From Marinospirillum sp. (GTDB lineage: Bacteria; Pseudomonadota; Gammaproteobacteria; Pseudomonadales; Halomonadaceae): 5,034 nucleotides of DNA. The stretch covers positions 1 to 5,034 of the forward strand of contig SKIX01000259.1 in assembly GCA_007116195.1 (NCBI GenBank), given 5' to 3'. A program made the translations under genes and the position numbers. The first letter of the stretch is position 1; every line of letters begins with the position of its first letter. Positions 1 to 5,034 of the stretch are shown piece after piece. The notes under the pieces are model-generated. The model worked only from the letters and a program-made list of their open reading frames with translations. It searched no databases and had not been told where the DNA came from.

Positions 1-440
1 GTTTTTTCTTGCTCAGAAATATAATCGCTCATCAGCGCAGCGGTGCCTTCATCATCGGCCTCGCCTGCCAGAGCCATCACTTCACGCTGCATTTGGATCA
101 GCTGCTTATAGCCGCTGAGCAGGCCATCAACACAGGCTTTGGCTTCATGAGCCTGCTTATGCTCTTTAATTTCGCTGTTAGCGATGTAATCACTAAACGC
201 ATGCATAGGGCGGTGGCCCAGGGTCAGAATTCGCTCAGCTAGCTCATCTACCTTCAGCAGCAGGTCGTTGTAATGCTCTTCAAACTTGGTATGCAGTTCA
301 AAAAACTCTGGCCCATGAATGTTCCAGTGATAACCGCGTACATTCATGTAAAAAATTTGATAATTAGCCAGTAGCTGATTCAGCTTTTCAGACAGCTGAG
401 TTGCTTTTGCTGTATCCAGACCAATACGGTTGGTGCTCAT
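1..440 (-). CDS. dps: Dps/MrgA-family ferritin-like DNA-protection protein, C-terminus cut off by window edge
   Basis: Seen: an open frame starts at ATG 440-438 and gives 146 complete codons before leaving the window without a stop. The Dps ferroxidase signature is present: YHWNIHG at residues 37-43, LHTKFEEHY at 49-57, then D65 and E69. By spacing, H38, H50, E54, D65 and E69 match the inter-subunit di-iron ligands of the family (E. coli H51, H63, D67, D78, E82). The end of the window, SEQEK, resembles the final helix, so roughly 10-20 residues are probably missing. Known of the family: Dps forms a 12-subunit cytoplasmic shell that oxidises Fe(II) with peroxide and stores the iron, and many members also coat DNA. 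Odd: only 37 residues precede H38, about 13 fewer than in E. coli Dps, so the lysine-rich DNA-binding tail is absent. It lies downstream of purK on the same strand but across a 99-bp gap, so it probably has its own promoter. Family assignment is firm; DNA binding is uncertain. Confidence 0.95.
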   Translation of the reverse strand, partial: MSTNRIGLDTAKATQLSEKLNQLLANYQIFYMNVRGYHWNIHGPEFFELHTKFEEHYNDLLLKVDELAERILTLGHRPMHAFSDYIANSEIKEHKQAHEAKACVDGLLSGYKQLIQMQREVMALAGEADDEGTAALMSDYISEQEK

Positions 441-446
441 TAACAA

Positions 447-453
447 CCTCCTT
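447..453 (-). promoter_or_regulatory. Strong ribosome binding site of dps
   Basis: On the minus strand AAGGAGG lies 6 nt upstream of ATG 440-438. This is a full-length Shine-Dalgarno match and fixes the dps start. No in-frame upstream start competes with it. Confidence 0.85.
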
Positions 454-462
454 GCTTCTTTA

Positions 463-482
463 AGGATTTCACTAACAATCCT
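463..482. repeat. Short inverted repeat in the dps leader
   Basis: Perfect 6-bp arms AGGATT and AATCCT flank an 8-nt spacer, about 10 nt upstream of the dps ribosome binding site. It could be an operator or a small leader hairpin. There is no T-run after it on either strand, so it is not an intrinsic terminator. Short arms mean that chance is a real possibility. Confidence 0.35.
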
Positions 483-506
483 AACGTAACTTCCTTGTTC
501 TGGCTA
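478..506 (-). promoter_or_regulatory. Weak candidate sigma-70 promoter of dps
   Basis: Minus-strand TAGCCA (506-501) and TAGGAT (483-478) are separated by 17 nt. Each matches 4 of 6 positions of the -35 and -10 consensus. The -10 overlaps one arm of the inverted repeat at 463-482. dps genes often use stationary-phase or OxyR-assisted promoters that lack a good -35, so a modest match is plausible but not decisive. Confidence 0.25.
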
Positions 507-513
507 AGGTTTT

Positions 514-536
514 TTGTCCATTCAGGCTATAGACAA
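514..536. repeat. Inverted repeat between purK and dps
   Basis: On the plus strand TTGTCCAT and ATAGACAA flank a 7-nt spacer. The arms pair over 8 positions with one G-T wobble. It begins just after the purK stop, at the far end of the dps upstream region. In the minus-strand transcript no T-run follows, so a simple terminator is unlikely. It may be a 3' stabilising hairpin for purEK or a regulator site for dps. I could not align it convincingly to an OxyR or Fur site. Confidence 0.35.
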
Positions 537-539
537 CGA

Positions 540-1673
540 CTATGAAGGGTCAAAGCTAAAGGCTGGGGCGGGTGCTTCAGGCAGTTGCGCTGCCAGCCGT
601 TTAACCTCACTCACCAGGGTTTTCGTGTCCTTGGCCGTCAAGTTAATATGGCCCAGCTTGCGCCCAGCTCGCTCTCGTTTGCCATAAAGATGCAAATGAG
701 CCTGCTCGGTTGCCAGTACAGCGCTTAAATCTGGCGTGCGAGCAATAATATTCAACATACACGTGGGTTGTAGCGCTTGGGTCGAGCCTAAAGGCAAGCC
801 TGCAACCGCGCGCAAATGATTTTCAAATTGGCTGGTGACTGCGCCATTTTGTGTCCAGTGACCGGAATTGTGAACCCTGGGTGCCATTTCATTGGCGACC
901 AGGCTACCATCGGCTTTCTGAAAAAGCTCCAGAGTCAAGACGCCGACATAATCCAGCTCCTGCAGCAAAGCCTGAATCGAGGCCTCTGCCTGCTGCTGAA
1001 TGGACTCGTCCAAATCCGGCAGAGGGGCTAAAGAATAGCGCAGAATACCGTCAACATGATGATTCTCTGCCATAGGGTAGAAAACCACCTCGCCATCCTG
1101 TCCGCGCACTGCAATCATCGAAACCTCACGCACAAAATCGACAAAGGCTTCAACAATCAACTGCTTATGGCCTATGGCCTGCCAGGCAGCTGTTGCTTGT
1201 TCCGGTGAACGCAGCACAGCCTGGCCTTTACCGTCGTAGCCTTCCGTCACTGATTTGGCAACGACAGGGCGCTGGCCGTTCTGCCCTAATTCACGCGTTG
1301 CAGCTTCCAGTTCTGCAGCGGAATTAACCAAACGGTAATCCGGTGTAGGAATACCCAGGCGGGTAAATAAAGCCTTTTCCAGACCACGATTCTGGCAGAT
1401 TTCCAAGGCACGACTGGAAGGAAACACGGGCTTGTGTTCTTCCAGTTGACGCACCAGTTCCACTGGCAGGTGTTCAAACTCATAGGTTACAACATCCACC
1501 TGATCCAGAAAGTCCTGCAACTGCTGCTGACCAGGATCAACCAGCGTTTGTCCGATATCGGCACTGGGGCTGCCGCTGGTATCCAGGAAAACAAAACGCT
1601 GGCCCAAGGGGTAACCAGCTAATGCCAGCATTTGACCTAACTGCCCTGCACCGAGGATACCTGTTCGTTTCAT
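540..1673 (-). CDS. purK: N5-carboxyaminoimidazole ribonucleotide synthase (ATP-grasp)
   Basis: PurK uses ATP and bicarbonate to convert AIR to N5-CAIR, step 6a of cytoplasmic purine synthesis. Seen: 377 residues from ATG 1673, ending in TAG; E. coli PurK is about 355. Family motifs in order are ILGAGQLGQM at 6-15 (N-terminal fold), TYEFEHLP at 63-70, GYDGKGQ at 145-151 (ATP-grasp glycine loop), NEMAPRVHNSGHWTQNGA at 261-278 (ATP/Mg and AIR site), and a C-terminal GRKLGHINL at 337-345. All look intact. Start choice: an ATG at 1679 is also in frame and would add Met-Thr. AAAGG (1686-1682) lies 8 nt from ATG 1673 but only 2 nt from ATG 1679, and E. coli PurK likewise begins MK, so 1673 is preferred. 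It follows purE with only 5-11 nt between, so the two are surely co-transcribed and probably translationally coupled. The product is handed to PurE. Confidence 0.97.
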   Translation of the reverse strand: MKRTGILGAGQLGQMLALAGYPLGQRFVFLDTSGSPSADIGQTLVDPGQQQLQDFLDQVDVVTYEFEHLPVELVRQLEEHKPVFPSSRALEICQNRGLEKALFTRLGIPTPDYRLVNSAAELEAATRELGQNGQRPVVAKSVTEGYDGKGQAVLRSPEQATAAWQAIGHKQLIVEAFVDFVREVSMIAVRGQDGEVVFYPMAENHHVDGILRYSLAPLPDLDESIQQQAEASIQALLQELDYVGVLTLELFQKADGSLVANEMAPRVHNSGHWTQNGAVTSQFENHLRAVAGLPLGSTQALQPTCMLNIIARTPDLSAVLATEQAHLHLYGKRERAGRKLGHINLTAKDTKTLVSEVKRLAAQLPEAPAPAFSFDPS

Positions 1674-1681
1674 GGTCATGG

Positions 1682-1686
1682 CCTTT
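1682..1686 (-). promoter_or_regulatory. purK ribosome binding site overlapping the purE stop
   Basis: Minus-strand AAAGG shares bases with the purE TAA stop (1687-1685). It sits 8 nt before ATG 1673 and 2 nt before ATG 1679, which favours the inner ATG. The overlap suggests that ribosomes finishing purE start purK. Confidence 0.6.
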
Positions 1687-2176
1687 AATCTTCGCGGGGG
1701 TCTGGGTTGTCTAAAACTTTTTGGGTTTGCTGGGCACGAAAAGCATCCAGCTTGGCAGCAACGTCTTGATCTTGCAGAGCAACGATCTGTGCCGCCAGAA
1801 TGCCCGCATTGGTTGCTCCCGCTTTACCGATAGCCAGGGTTGCAACAGGCACACCACCGGGCATTTGCACGATGGATAAAAGGGAGTCCATGCCCTGCAA
1901 AGCCTTGGATTCAACAGGCACACCCAGCACCGGCAAGCTGGTCTGGGAGGCCGCCATACCCGGCAAATGCGCTGCGCCACCGGCACCGGCAATAATAGCC
2001 TGTAAGCCGCGCATCTTCGCAGACTTGGCATAATCAAACAGTAAATCGGGCGTGCGGTGTGCTGAAACCACCTTCACTTCGTGGCGCACACCCAGCTGCT
2101 CAAGCATCTGTACTGCATGTTCCATGGTCGGCCAATCCGACTTGGAACCCATAATCACGCCGACTTGTGGCTGCAT
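1685..2176 (-). CDS. purE: N5-carboxyaminoimidazole ribonucleotide mutase (class I PurE)
   Basis: PurE moves the carboxyl group of N5-CAIR to carbon 4 to give CAIR, the step after PurK. Seen: 163 residues from ATG 2176, the usual length for a bacterial class I enzyme. Motifs in order are [10 protein letters not shown] at 9-18 (phosphate/substrate loop), SAHRTP at 38-43 with catalytic-site H40 (E. coli H45), [12 protein letters not shown] at 63-74, and [18 protein letters not shown] at 85-102 followed by [10 protein letters not shown] at 104-113. These match the mutase class rather than the class II carboxylase, in line with a purK next door. Class I PurE is a homo-octamer. Start choice: the frame is open for 19 further codons to an ATG at 2233, but GAGG lies 8 nt upstream of ATG 2176 and the fold begins directly after it, so the longer form is rejected. 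purE is first in a purEK operon whose promoter must lie in 2177-2338. Confidence 0.97.
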   Translation of the reverse strand: MQPQVGVIMGSKSDWPTMEHAVQMLEQLGVRHEVKVVSAHRTPDLLFDYAKSAKMRGLQAIIAGAGGAAHLPGMAASQTSLPVLGVPVESKALQGMDSLLSIVQMPGGVPVATLAIGKAGATNAGILAAQIVALQDQDVAAKLDAFRAQQTQKVLDNPDPRED

Positions 2177-2184
2177 CAGTAAAA

Positions 2185-2188
2185 CCTC
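2185..2188 (-). promoter_or_regulatory. purE ribosome binding site
   Basis: Minus-strand GAGG (within TGAGG) sits 8 nt before ATG 2176. It decides against the in-frame ATG at 2233, which would add 19 residues unlike any PurE N-terminus I know. Confidence 0.7.
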
Positions 2189-2219
2189 AGATTTAAAACG
2201 GAAAGAAACCTGCAAAAAA

Positions 2220-2248
2220 TTGAAAGCTGGCAAGGATACCCTTAAACG
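2220..2248 (+). promoter_or_regulatory. Weak candidate promoter for the small membrane protein gene
   Basis: Plus-strand TTGAAA (2220-2225) matches 5 of 6 positions of the -35 consensus. With a 17-nt spacer the -10 would be TAAACG (2243-2248), only 3 of 6. It would face the purE promoter and overlap the inverted repeat at 2239-2256. The call rests mainly on the -35. Confidence 0.2.
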
Positions 2249-2261
2249 TTGCAGGGGAAAA
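2233..2261 (-). promoter_or_regulatory. Weak candidate purEK promoter
   Basis: Minus-strand TATCCT (2238-2233) matches 4 of 6 positions of the -10. A 17-nt spacer places TTTTCC (2261-2256, 3 of 6) as the -35. The spacer would be almost exactly the inverted repeat at 2239-2256, a normal place for a repressor to act. Weak -35 sequence keeps confidence low. Confidence 0.25.
2239..2256. promoter_or_regulatory. CG-centred inverted repeat, candidate operator between purE and the divergent gene
   Basis: Plus-strand CCCTTAAACGTTGCAGGG is an 18-bp dyad: CCCT, 2 nt, AACGTT, 2 nt, AGGG. Seven of nine positions are symmetric around the central CG. LacI-family operators, including that of PurR, typically have a central CG flanked by A and T. 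By my count it matches only 9 of 16 positions of the E. coli PurR site, so it is not a canonical PurR box. It could be bound by a divergent homologue or by another regulator, and it would affect both divergent genes. Confidence 0.35.
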
Positions 2262-2338
2262 GTAGCAAGACTGACTTTTGCTAAAGGCAGGTTCAGGGTA
2301 AGCTGACGCGGTCTTTGGATGATGCGAGAAGGTAAACA

Positions 2339-2602
2339 ATGCTACTCAAACTAGGGCTGGCCTTATTAGTACTACCCTTACTGCTGGTCATGGGCGCCTG
2401 GAGCCTGGAGTTCGTTGAAGTCAGCAACTGCATACATGCCGGTGGCAGCTTTGATTATATTGATGGCAGCTGCTTACAAGAAGGCAGCGGTCGCTTTCTG
2501 CCTTTTGCGCAACGCCACCCTTTGCTGGTTAACGGCAGCCTCTGGCTTTCCTGCCTTGGCCTGCTAGCCTCTATTATCGGGCTTTACCGGCGGCGGATGT
2601 AA
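2339..2602 (+). CDS. Small two-helix membrane protein with a cysteine-bracketed external loop, function unknown
   Basis: I do not recognise a named family. Seen: 87 residues from ATG 2339 to TAA. AGAAGG lies 6 nt before the start, which with the coherent topology supports a real gene. Residues 3-23 form a hydrophobic helix and 62-82 a second one. K4 at the N-terminus and RRR at 84-86 suggest that both ends face the cytoplasm and the loop (24-61) faces the periplasm. The loop holds C31 and C45 around [12 protein letters not shown], well placed for a disulfide outside the membrane; a third cysteine, C72, is within helix 2. The C-x-x-AGGSFDY-type loop resembles ones I recall in short uncharacterised gammaproteobacterial proteins, but I cannot verify this. 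Residues 1-23 could instead be an uncleaved signal anchor. It diverges from purE, converges on flgL, and appears to be monocistronic. Neither neighbour implies its role. Confidence 0.8.
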   Translation: MLLKLGLALLVLPLLLVMGAWSLEFVEVSNCIHAGGSFDYIDGSCLQEGSGRFLPFAQRHPLLVNGSLWLSCLGLLASIIGLYRRRM

Positions 2603-2613
2603 AAGCCGGTGAA
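2583..2613. repeat. Hairpin spanning the stop codon of the small membrane protein gene
   Basis: ACCGGC (2586-2591) pairs perfectly with GCCGGT (2605-2610). One G-T wobble and two T-A pairs extend it to 9 bp around a 13-nt loop. The TAA stop lies in the loop. No T-run follows on either strand, so it is not an intrinsic terminator by itself; it may stabilise the mRNA end or be coincidental, since one arm encodes Tyr-Arg-Arg. Confidence 0.4.
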
Positions 2614-2687
2614 AACCCTGTAAGAGCTAGAAGGAGCAAGGCAGCACTAATCTCAGCCGGATCATTCAACCTTCAATACTAAAATCG

Positions 2688-2733
2688 AACCTAGAGCGCT
2701 TGAAATAGCTTTATAGCGTGCTAGGTTTTATTT
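2688..2733. terminator. Bidirectional intrinsic terminator between the small gene and flgL
   Basis: The 13-nt arms 2688-2700 and 2715-2727 pair as AACCTAG with CTAGGTT, then an A-G mismatch, a G-T wobble and CGCT with AGCG, around a 14-nt loop. On the plus strand a T-rich tail (ending at 2733) follows directly. On the minus strand the stem is followed by CGATTTTAG, a weaker tail. It sits 7 nt past the flgL stop and 85 nt past the small gene's stop, as expected for a shared terminator of convergent genes. Confidence 0.75.
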
Positions 2734-2734
2734 G

Positions 2735-4036
2735 CTAAATATGGTTAAACAAGCTTAGGTTTTGCACTCGGCTAAAAGCCTGCTGGCTGGCCTGAAGCGA
2801 CATGGTTTGCTGCTGAAAGCGGGAAATGGCTTCGGCATAGTCCAGGTCTTCCAGCTCCGACAGGGTTCGTTCGGCAAAGAGTTCAAAGTCGCGGTTGGTG
2901 GTTTTGGCTGCATCCAGGGTGTTCTGGCGTGAGCCGATTTGTGCGCGGGCTTGAGCAACCTTTTCAAAGGCAACATCCAGGTTGTTGATGCTGGCGCGGA
3001 TGCCTTCGCGGTTCATGGTCGCTTCGCCGCCTTTTCCGGCACCTAAGGAGTCAACAAAAAAGTCCACCACGCTTAGCATATTGTTGTGGCGCAGGCCGGG
3101 GGCATTGAGGTCAACCTGGTTGGCATCAAACTCAGGGTCAAAAGCCGTAAAAGCTTGATTAGCTTCATCGTAGGTTAAATCCAGCTCCCGCCAGGGGTTG
3201 GGCAAATCCTGACGTACCTGTTCCCAATTTTCATCCAGCCAGTCCTTGCGGGTGTCCAGGTCGGCTCCGGGAGGGAAGGAGAAGGCTCCAGCGTCACTGC
3301 TGACTAGCCACTCGGCAAAGGCATCGGCACTCTCCAAACTGGCATCCCTGGCTCCTTCCACCTGATCACGAAAGCCGAATAGCTGACCTTGTGAGCGATA
3401 GGCACCCAGATGTTCAGCATCCGGCTGGGTGGCATCGAAAGCAGGCAGGGCAGGCACGCTAAACGCCTGCCCCTGTTGGGTTAAACCCTCCAGGTTTTCA
3501 AAAGCGCGGTCGCCGGAAACCATCATGCGAATAAAGGTGGAATCAGCCACCTGGACTTCGCGCTCAATGCGGTCGCCCTGGAAGCTGTTGCCATCATAAG
3601 CTGGGCGGTTGCCCTGGCTACCGGAAAAGATATATTCGCCACTTTCATTGCGGGTGTTCAGCAGCCCCTTGAGGTGAGCCTGAAGCTCGCGTGCCTCGGA
3701 ACCTGCCGAGCTGACCTGTTCACTGCTGTAAACATCACTACCCAGTTGGATGGCCAGTTCTTTTAAGCGAATCAAGGAGCTTTCTACCTGATCCAATACC
3801 GTTTCGGAAAGGCTGAGGTTTTTATTGGCAAAATCAACATTACGGTTGTACTGCTGCACCACTGAAATGCGGGTTTTGCTGTTCAGGGTTTGCGCGGCGG
3901 CAACCGGGTCATCAGCCGGGGTTTGCATTCGCTTGCCGGTGCCCAACTGGTTGTTGGTGTGGTTTACGCGGTTTTGCCCCTGCCCCATATTGATCAGGCT
4001 GTTTTGAAACATCTGGGAAGTGGAAAGACGAATCAT
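2735..4036 (-). CDS. flgL: Flagellar hook-filament junction protein FlgL (HAP3)
   Basis: FlgL forms the second junction ring between the hook and the flagellin filament, on top of FlgK. It is exported by the flagellar type III apparatus, so no signal peptide is expected or seen. Seen: 433 residues, TAG stop. The N-terminal flagellin-like domain begins MIRLSTSQMF, with the typical TPADDPVAA at 39-47 and long helices to about 125. GEYIFSGSQ at 133-141 is a hallmark of FlgL. The C-terminal domain has AQIGSRQNTLDAA at 364-376 and ends in a helix from LEDLDYAEAISRFQQQ (395-410) to the last residue. Residues about 180-315 are a variable, acidic, Trp-containing insert that explains the length; E. 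coli FlgL is 317. GAGG lies 8 nt before ATG 4036. The gene follows flgK by 5 nt and closes that operon, since a terminator comes next. Confidence 0.96.
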   Translation of the reverse strand: MIRLSTSQMFQNSLINMGQGQNRVNHTNNQLGTGKRMQTPADDPVAAAQTLNSKTRISVVQQYNRNVDFANKNLSLSETVLDQVESSLIRLKELAIQLGSDVYSSEQVSSAGSEARELQAHLKGLLNTRNESGEYIFSGSQGNRPAYDGNSFQGDRIEREVQVADSTFIRMMVSGDRAFENLEGLTQQGQAFSVPALPAFDATQPDAEHLGAYRSQGQLFGFRDQVEGARDASLESADAFAEWLVSSDAGAFSFPPGADLDTRKDWLDENWEQVRQDLPNPWRELDLTYDEANQAFTAFDPEFDANQVDLNAPGLRHNNMLSVVDFFVDSLGAGKGGEATMNREGIRASINNLDVAFEKVAQARAQIGSRQNTLDAAKTTNRDFELFAERTLSELEDLDYAEAISRFQQQTMSLQASQQAFSRVQNLSLFNHI

Positions 4037-4041
4037 GGTGC

Positions 4042-5034
4042 TTACCTCATACTATTCAGCAGGGTTTCAAAGGTGCGCTGGGCAGTGGAAATAATTTGGG
4101 TAGAGGCCTGATAGGCTTGTTGAAAGCGCATTAAGTTGGCGGCTTCTTCATCCAGATTAACACCCGATAGCGACTCGCGCATGGCCTCGGTTTGTTTTAA
4201 TACTGCACGGGCGGATTCCGTACCGGTACGGGCCTCGGCGGTGCGGATGCCGGTTTTTTCCACCAGCATGGAATAGGCTTCACCCAACGAATTGCCGCCA
4301 GTGCCATCGCCGGCCAAGTCCAACAGGCTGCGGGTTTGCAGGCCCGCCAAAATACTGGCATTGCCCGCGCCAGCACTGCCTTCCATTACCCAGGAATCGC
4401 CTGCACCAAAGTCTCGTGCAGAAAAGTCGATATTATCGAGACGGAAGGTGACGTTAGTGCCATCAACCTCAACTTGAAAAGTAACTTCACGCGCTGCGGC
4501 GTTATGGTTGACACTGTCTGCAACCACCTCTTGCTCTAATAGAGCATTGAGGTAAGTTTCAAGATTCGCATCATCAACCAACTCGCCATCTTCGTTTAGC
4601 TCAAGGCTGGCCCAGTTATCACGTGCCGTATTATATTCAGTCCCCTGTGGAATCACGCTTAACTCTTGTCCCGCATAGTTAACACCAGCAGGCAGCTCGG
4701 CATAGCCAAACCTTGCCTGGCCGGTATTATTATCATCGGGGCTAATGCCACCCAGGGCGAGTTTGCGCGGGTCGCTCAGTTCTGCCGAACGTTCCAACTG
4801 GGCAGAGCCGCCGCGTACCGGAGAAAGCAGCAGACCCTCGGCGGGAATCAGGGCTGGATTCATGGCTTCAGGGTTACCATCTGCCCCCTGGTTACCACTG
4901 GCATCGGTTAAACGAAAACCATAGTGATCATGCAGGTGGTTATTTAGCTCGGCAAAATCGGCAAAGCTTTCCAAGCGGCTGCCACCGGGTGCGCTGCGTA
5001 AAACAAAGCTTCCATTGTCTTCGTGAACCGAGAA
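4042..5034 (-). CDS. flgK: Flagellar hook-filament junction protein FlgK (HAP1), C-terminal part
   Basis: FlgK forms the first junction ring between hook and filament and leaves the cell through the flagellar type III export gate. Seen: 330 codons plus TAA, open to the right edge. The frame continues upstream of the TTG at 4974, which is an internal leucine and not a start. FlgK proteins are usually 550-700 residues, so roughly the N-terminal half lies outside. The last ~70 residues hold the flagellar rod/hook C-terminal signature: SGVNLDEEAANLMRFQQAYQ at 290-309 of the fragment, then a helix to the end, ISTAQRTFETLLNSMR. The middle (about 60-220) is the variable surface region, rich in Gly, Asn and acidic residues, with no motif I recognise. 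SGVNLDEEAANL close to the C-terminus separates FlgK from FlgE and FlgG, and the adjacent flgL confirms it. Confidence 0.96.
   Translation of the reverse strand, partial: FSVHEDNGSFVLRSAPGGSRLESFADFAELNNHLHDHYGFRLTDASGNQGADGNPEAMNPALIPAEGLLLSPVRGGSAQLERSAELSDPRKLALGGISPDDNNTGQARFGYAELPAGVNYAGQELSVIPQGTEYNTARDNWASLELNEDGELVDDANLETYLNALLEQEVVADSVNHNAAAREVTFQVEVDGTNVTFRLDNIDFSARDFGAGDSWVMEGSAGAGNASILAGLQTRSLLDLAGDGTGGNSLGEAYSMLVEKTGIRTAEARTGTESARAVLKQTEAMRESLSGVNLDEEAANLMRFQQAYQASTQIISTAQRTFETLLNSMR
4045..4048 (-). promoter_or_regulatory. flgL ribosome binding site inside the end of flgK
   Basis: Minus-strand GAGG overlaps the last flgK codons (Met-Arg-stop) and sits 8 nt before ATG 4036. The arrangement implies translational coupling of the two junction proteins. 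Confidence 0.7.

Noticed and set aside
9..242. Plus-strand 77-codon open frame
   Set aside because: It lies antisense within the clear Dps coding sequence and has no convincing start signal or recognisable product.
495..516. CCTT, 9 nt, AAGG followed by six T on the plus strand, resembling a terminator
   Set aside because: The stem is only 4 bp and no plus-strand gene lies upstream of it; it is within the dps promoter region.
441..539. OxyR site upstream of dps
   Set aside because: CTATAG occurs at 533-528 on the minus strand, but the four spaced ATAG/CTAT elements of an OxyR site are not present.
816..1075. Two overlapping plus-strand open frames of 71-74 codons
   Set aside because: Both are shadows of purK, whose conserved motifs run uninterrupted through the region on the other strand.
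1711..2037. Minus-strand 108-codon frame overlapping purE
   Set aside because: It is in another frame of purE with skewed Arg/Cys/Pro composition; purE itself is intact and strongly conserved here.
2177..2233. Extended purE start giving 182 residues
   Set aside because: The extra 19 residues do not look like a PurE N-terminus, and a good ribosome binding site serves ATG 2176.
2241..2256. Canonical E. coli PurR box upstream of purE
   Set aside because: Best alignment gives 9 of 16 matches by eye, too few to call; kept only as an unspecified dyad.
4972..4974. TTG at 4974 as a start giving a 310-residue protein
   Set aside because: The reading frame continues upstream to the window edge with FlgK-like sequence (GSFVLRSAPGGS), so this codon is an internal leucine.
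4042..5034. flgK as a broken or truncated gene
   Set aside because: The missing N-terminus is due to the window edge; the frame is open and the C-terminus is complete.

Overview
The window reads as ordinary chromosomal sequence from a motile gammaproteobacterium. The PurE, PurK, FlgL, FlgK and Dps products all resemble gammaproteobacterial homologues, and base composition looks moderate (about half G+C by eye). I cannot name a genus. Gene content would fit the Pseudomonas/Oceanospirillum/Marinobacter side of the class, but that is inference.

Layout: all five recognisable genes lie on the minus strand, and one small gene lies on the plus strand. Reading in the direction of minus-strand transcription (right to left), the right edge holds the C-terminal 330 residues of the hook-filament junction protein FlgK (4042-5034). 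FlgL (2735-4036) follows after a 5-nt gap, with its ribosome binding site inside the end of flgK. A hairpin with a T-rich tail (2688-2733) lies just past flgL and can end transcription from both sides. Facing it on the plus strand is an 87-residue, two-helix membrane protein of unknown function (2339-2602). It diverges from purE (1685-2176) across a 162-bp spacer that contains a CG-centred inverted repeat. purK (540-1673) follows purE after a very short gap and forms a purEK operon. A 99-bp spacer with two inverted repeats leads to a Dps-family ferritin (1-440) that runs off the left edge.

Functionally there are three unrelated blocks. FlgK and FlgL build the junction between flagellar hook and filament. 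PurK and PurE carry out the two-step carboxylation of AIR to CAIR in purine synthesis. Dps stores iron and protects DNA under oxidative stress or starvation. The small membrane protein is the only unassigned gene. There is no mobile element, CRISPR array, tRNA or rRNA, and no intergenic stretch exceeds 162 bp. I did not find convincing evidence for a new multi-gene system. The best leads are the small cysteine-loop membrane protein, the dyad between it and purE, and the tail-less Dps.
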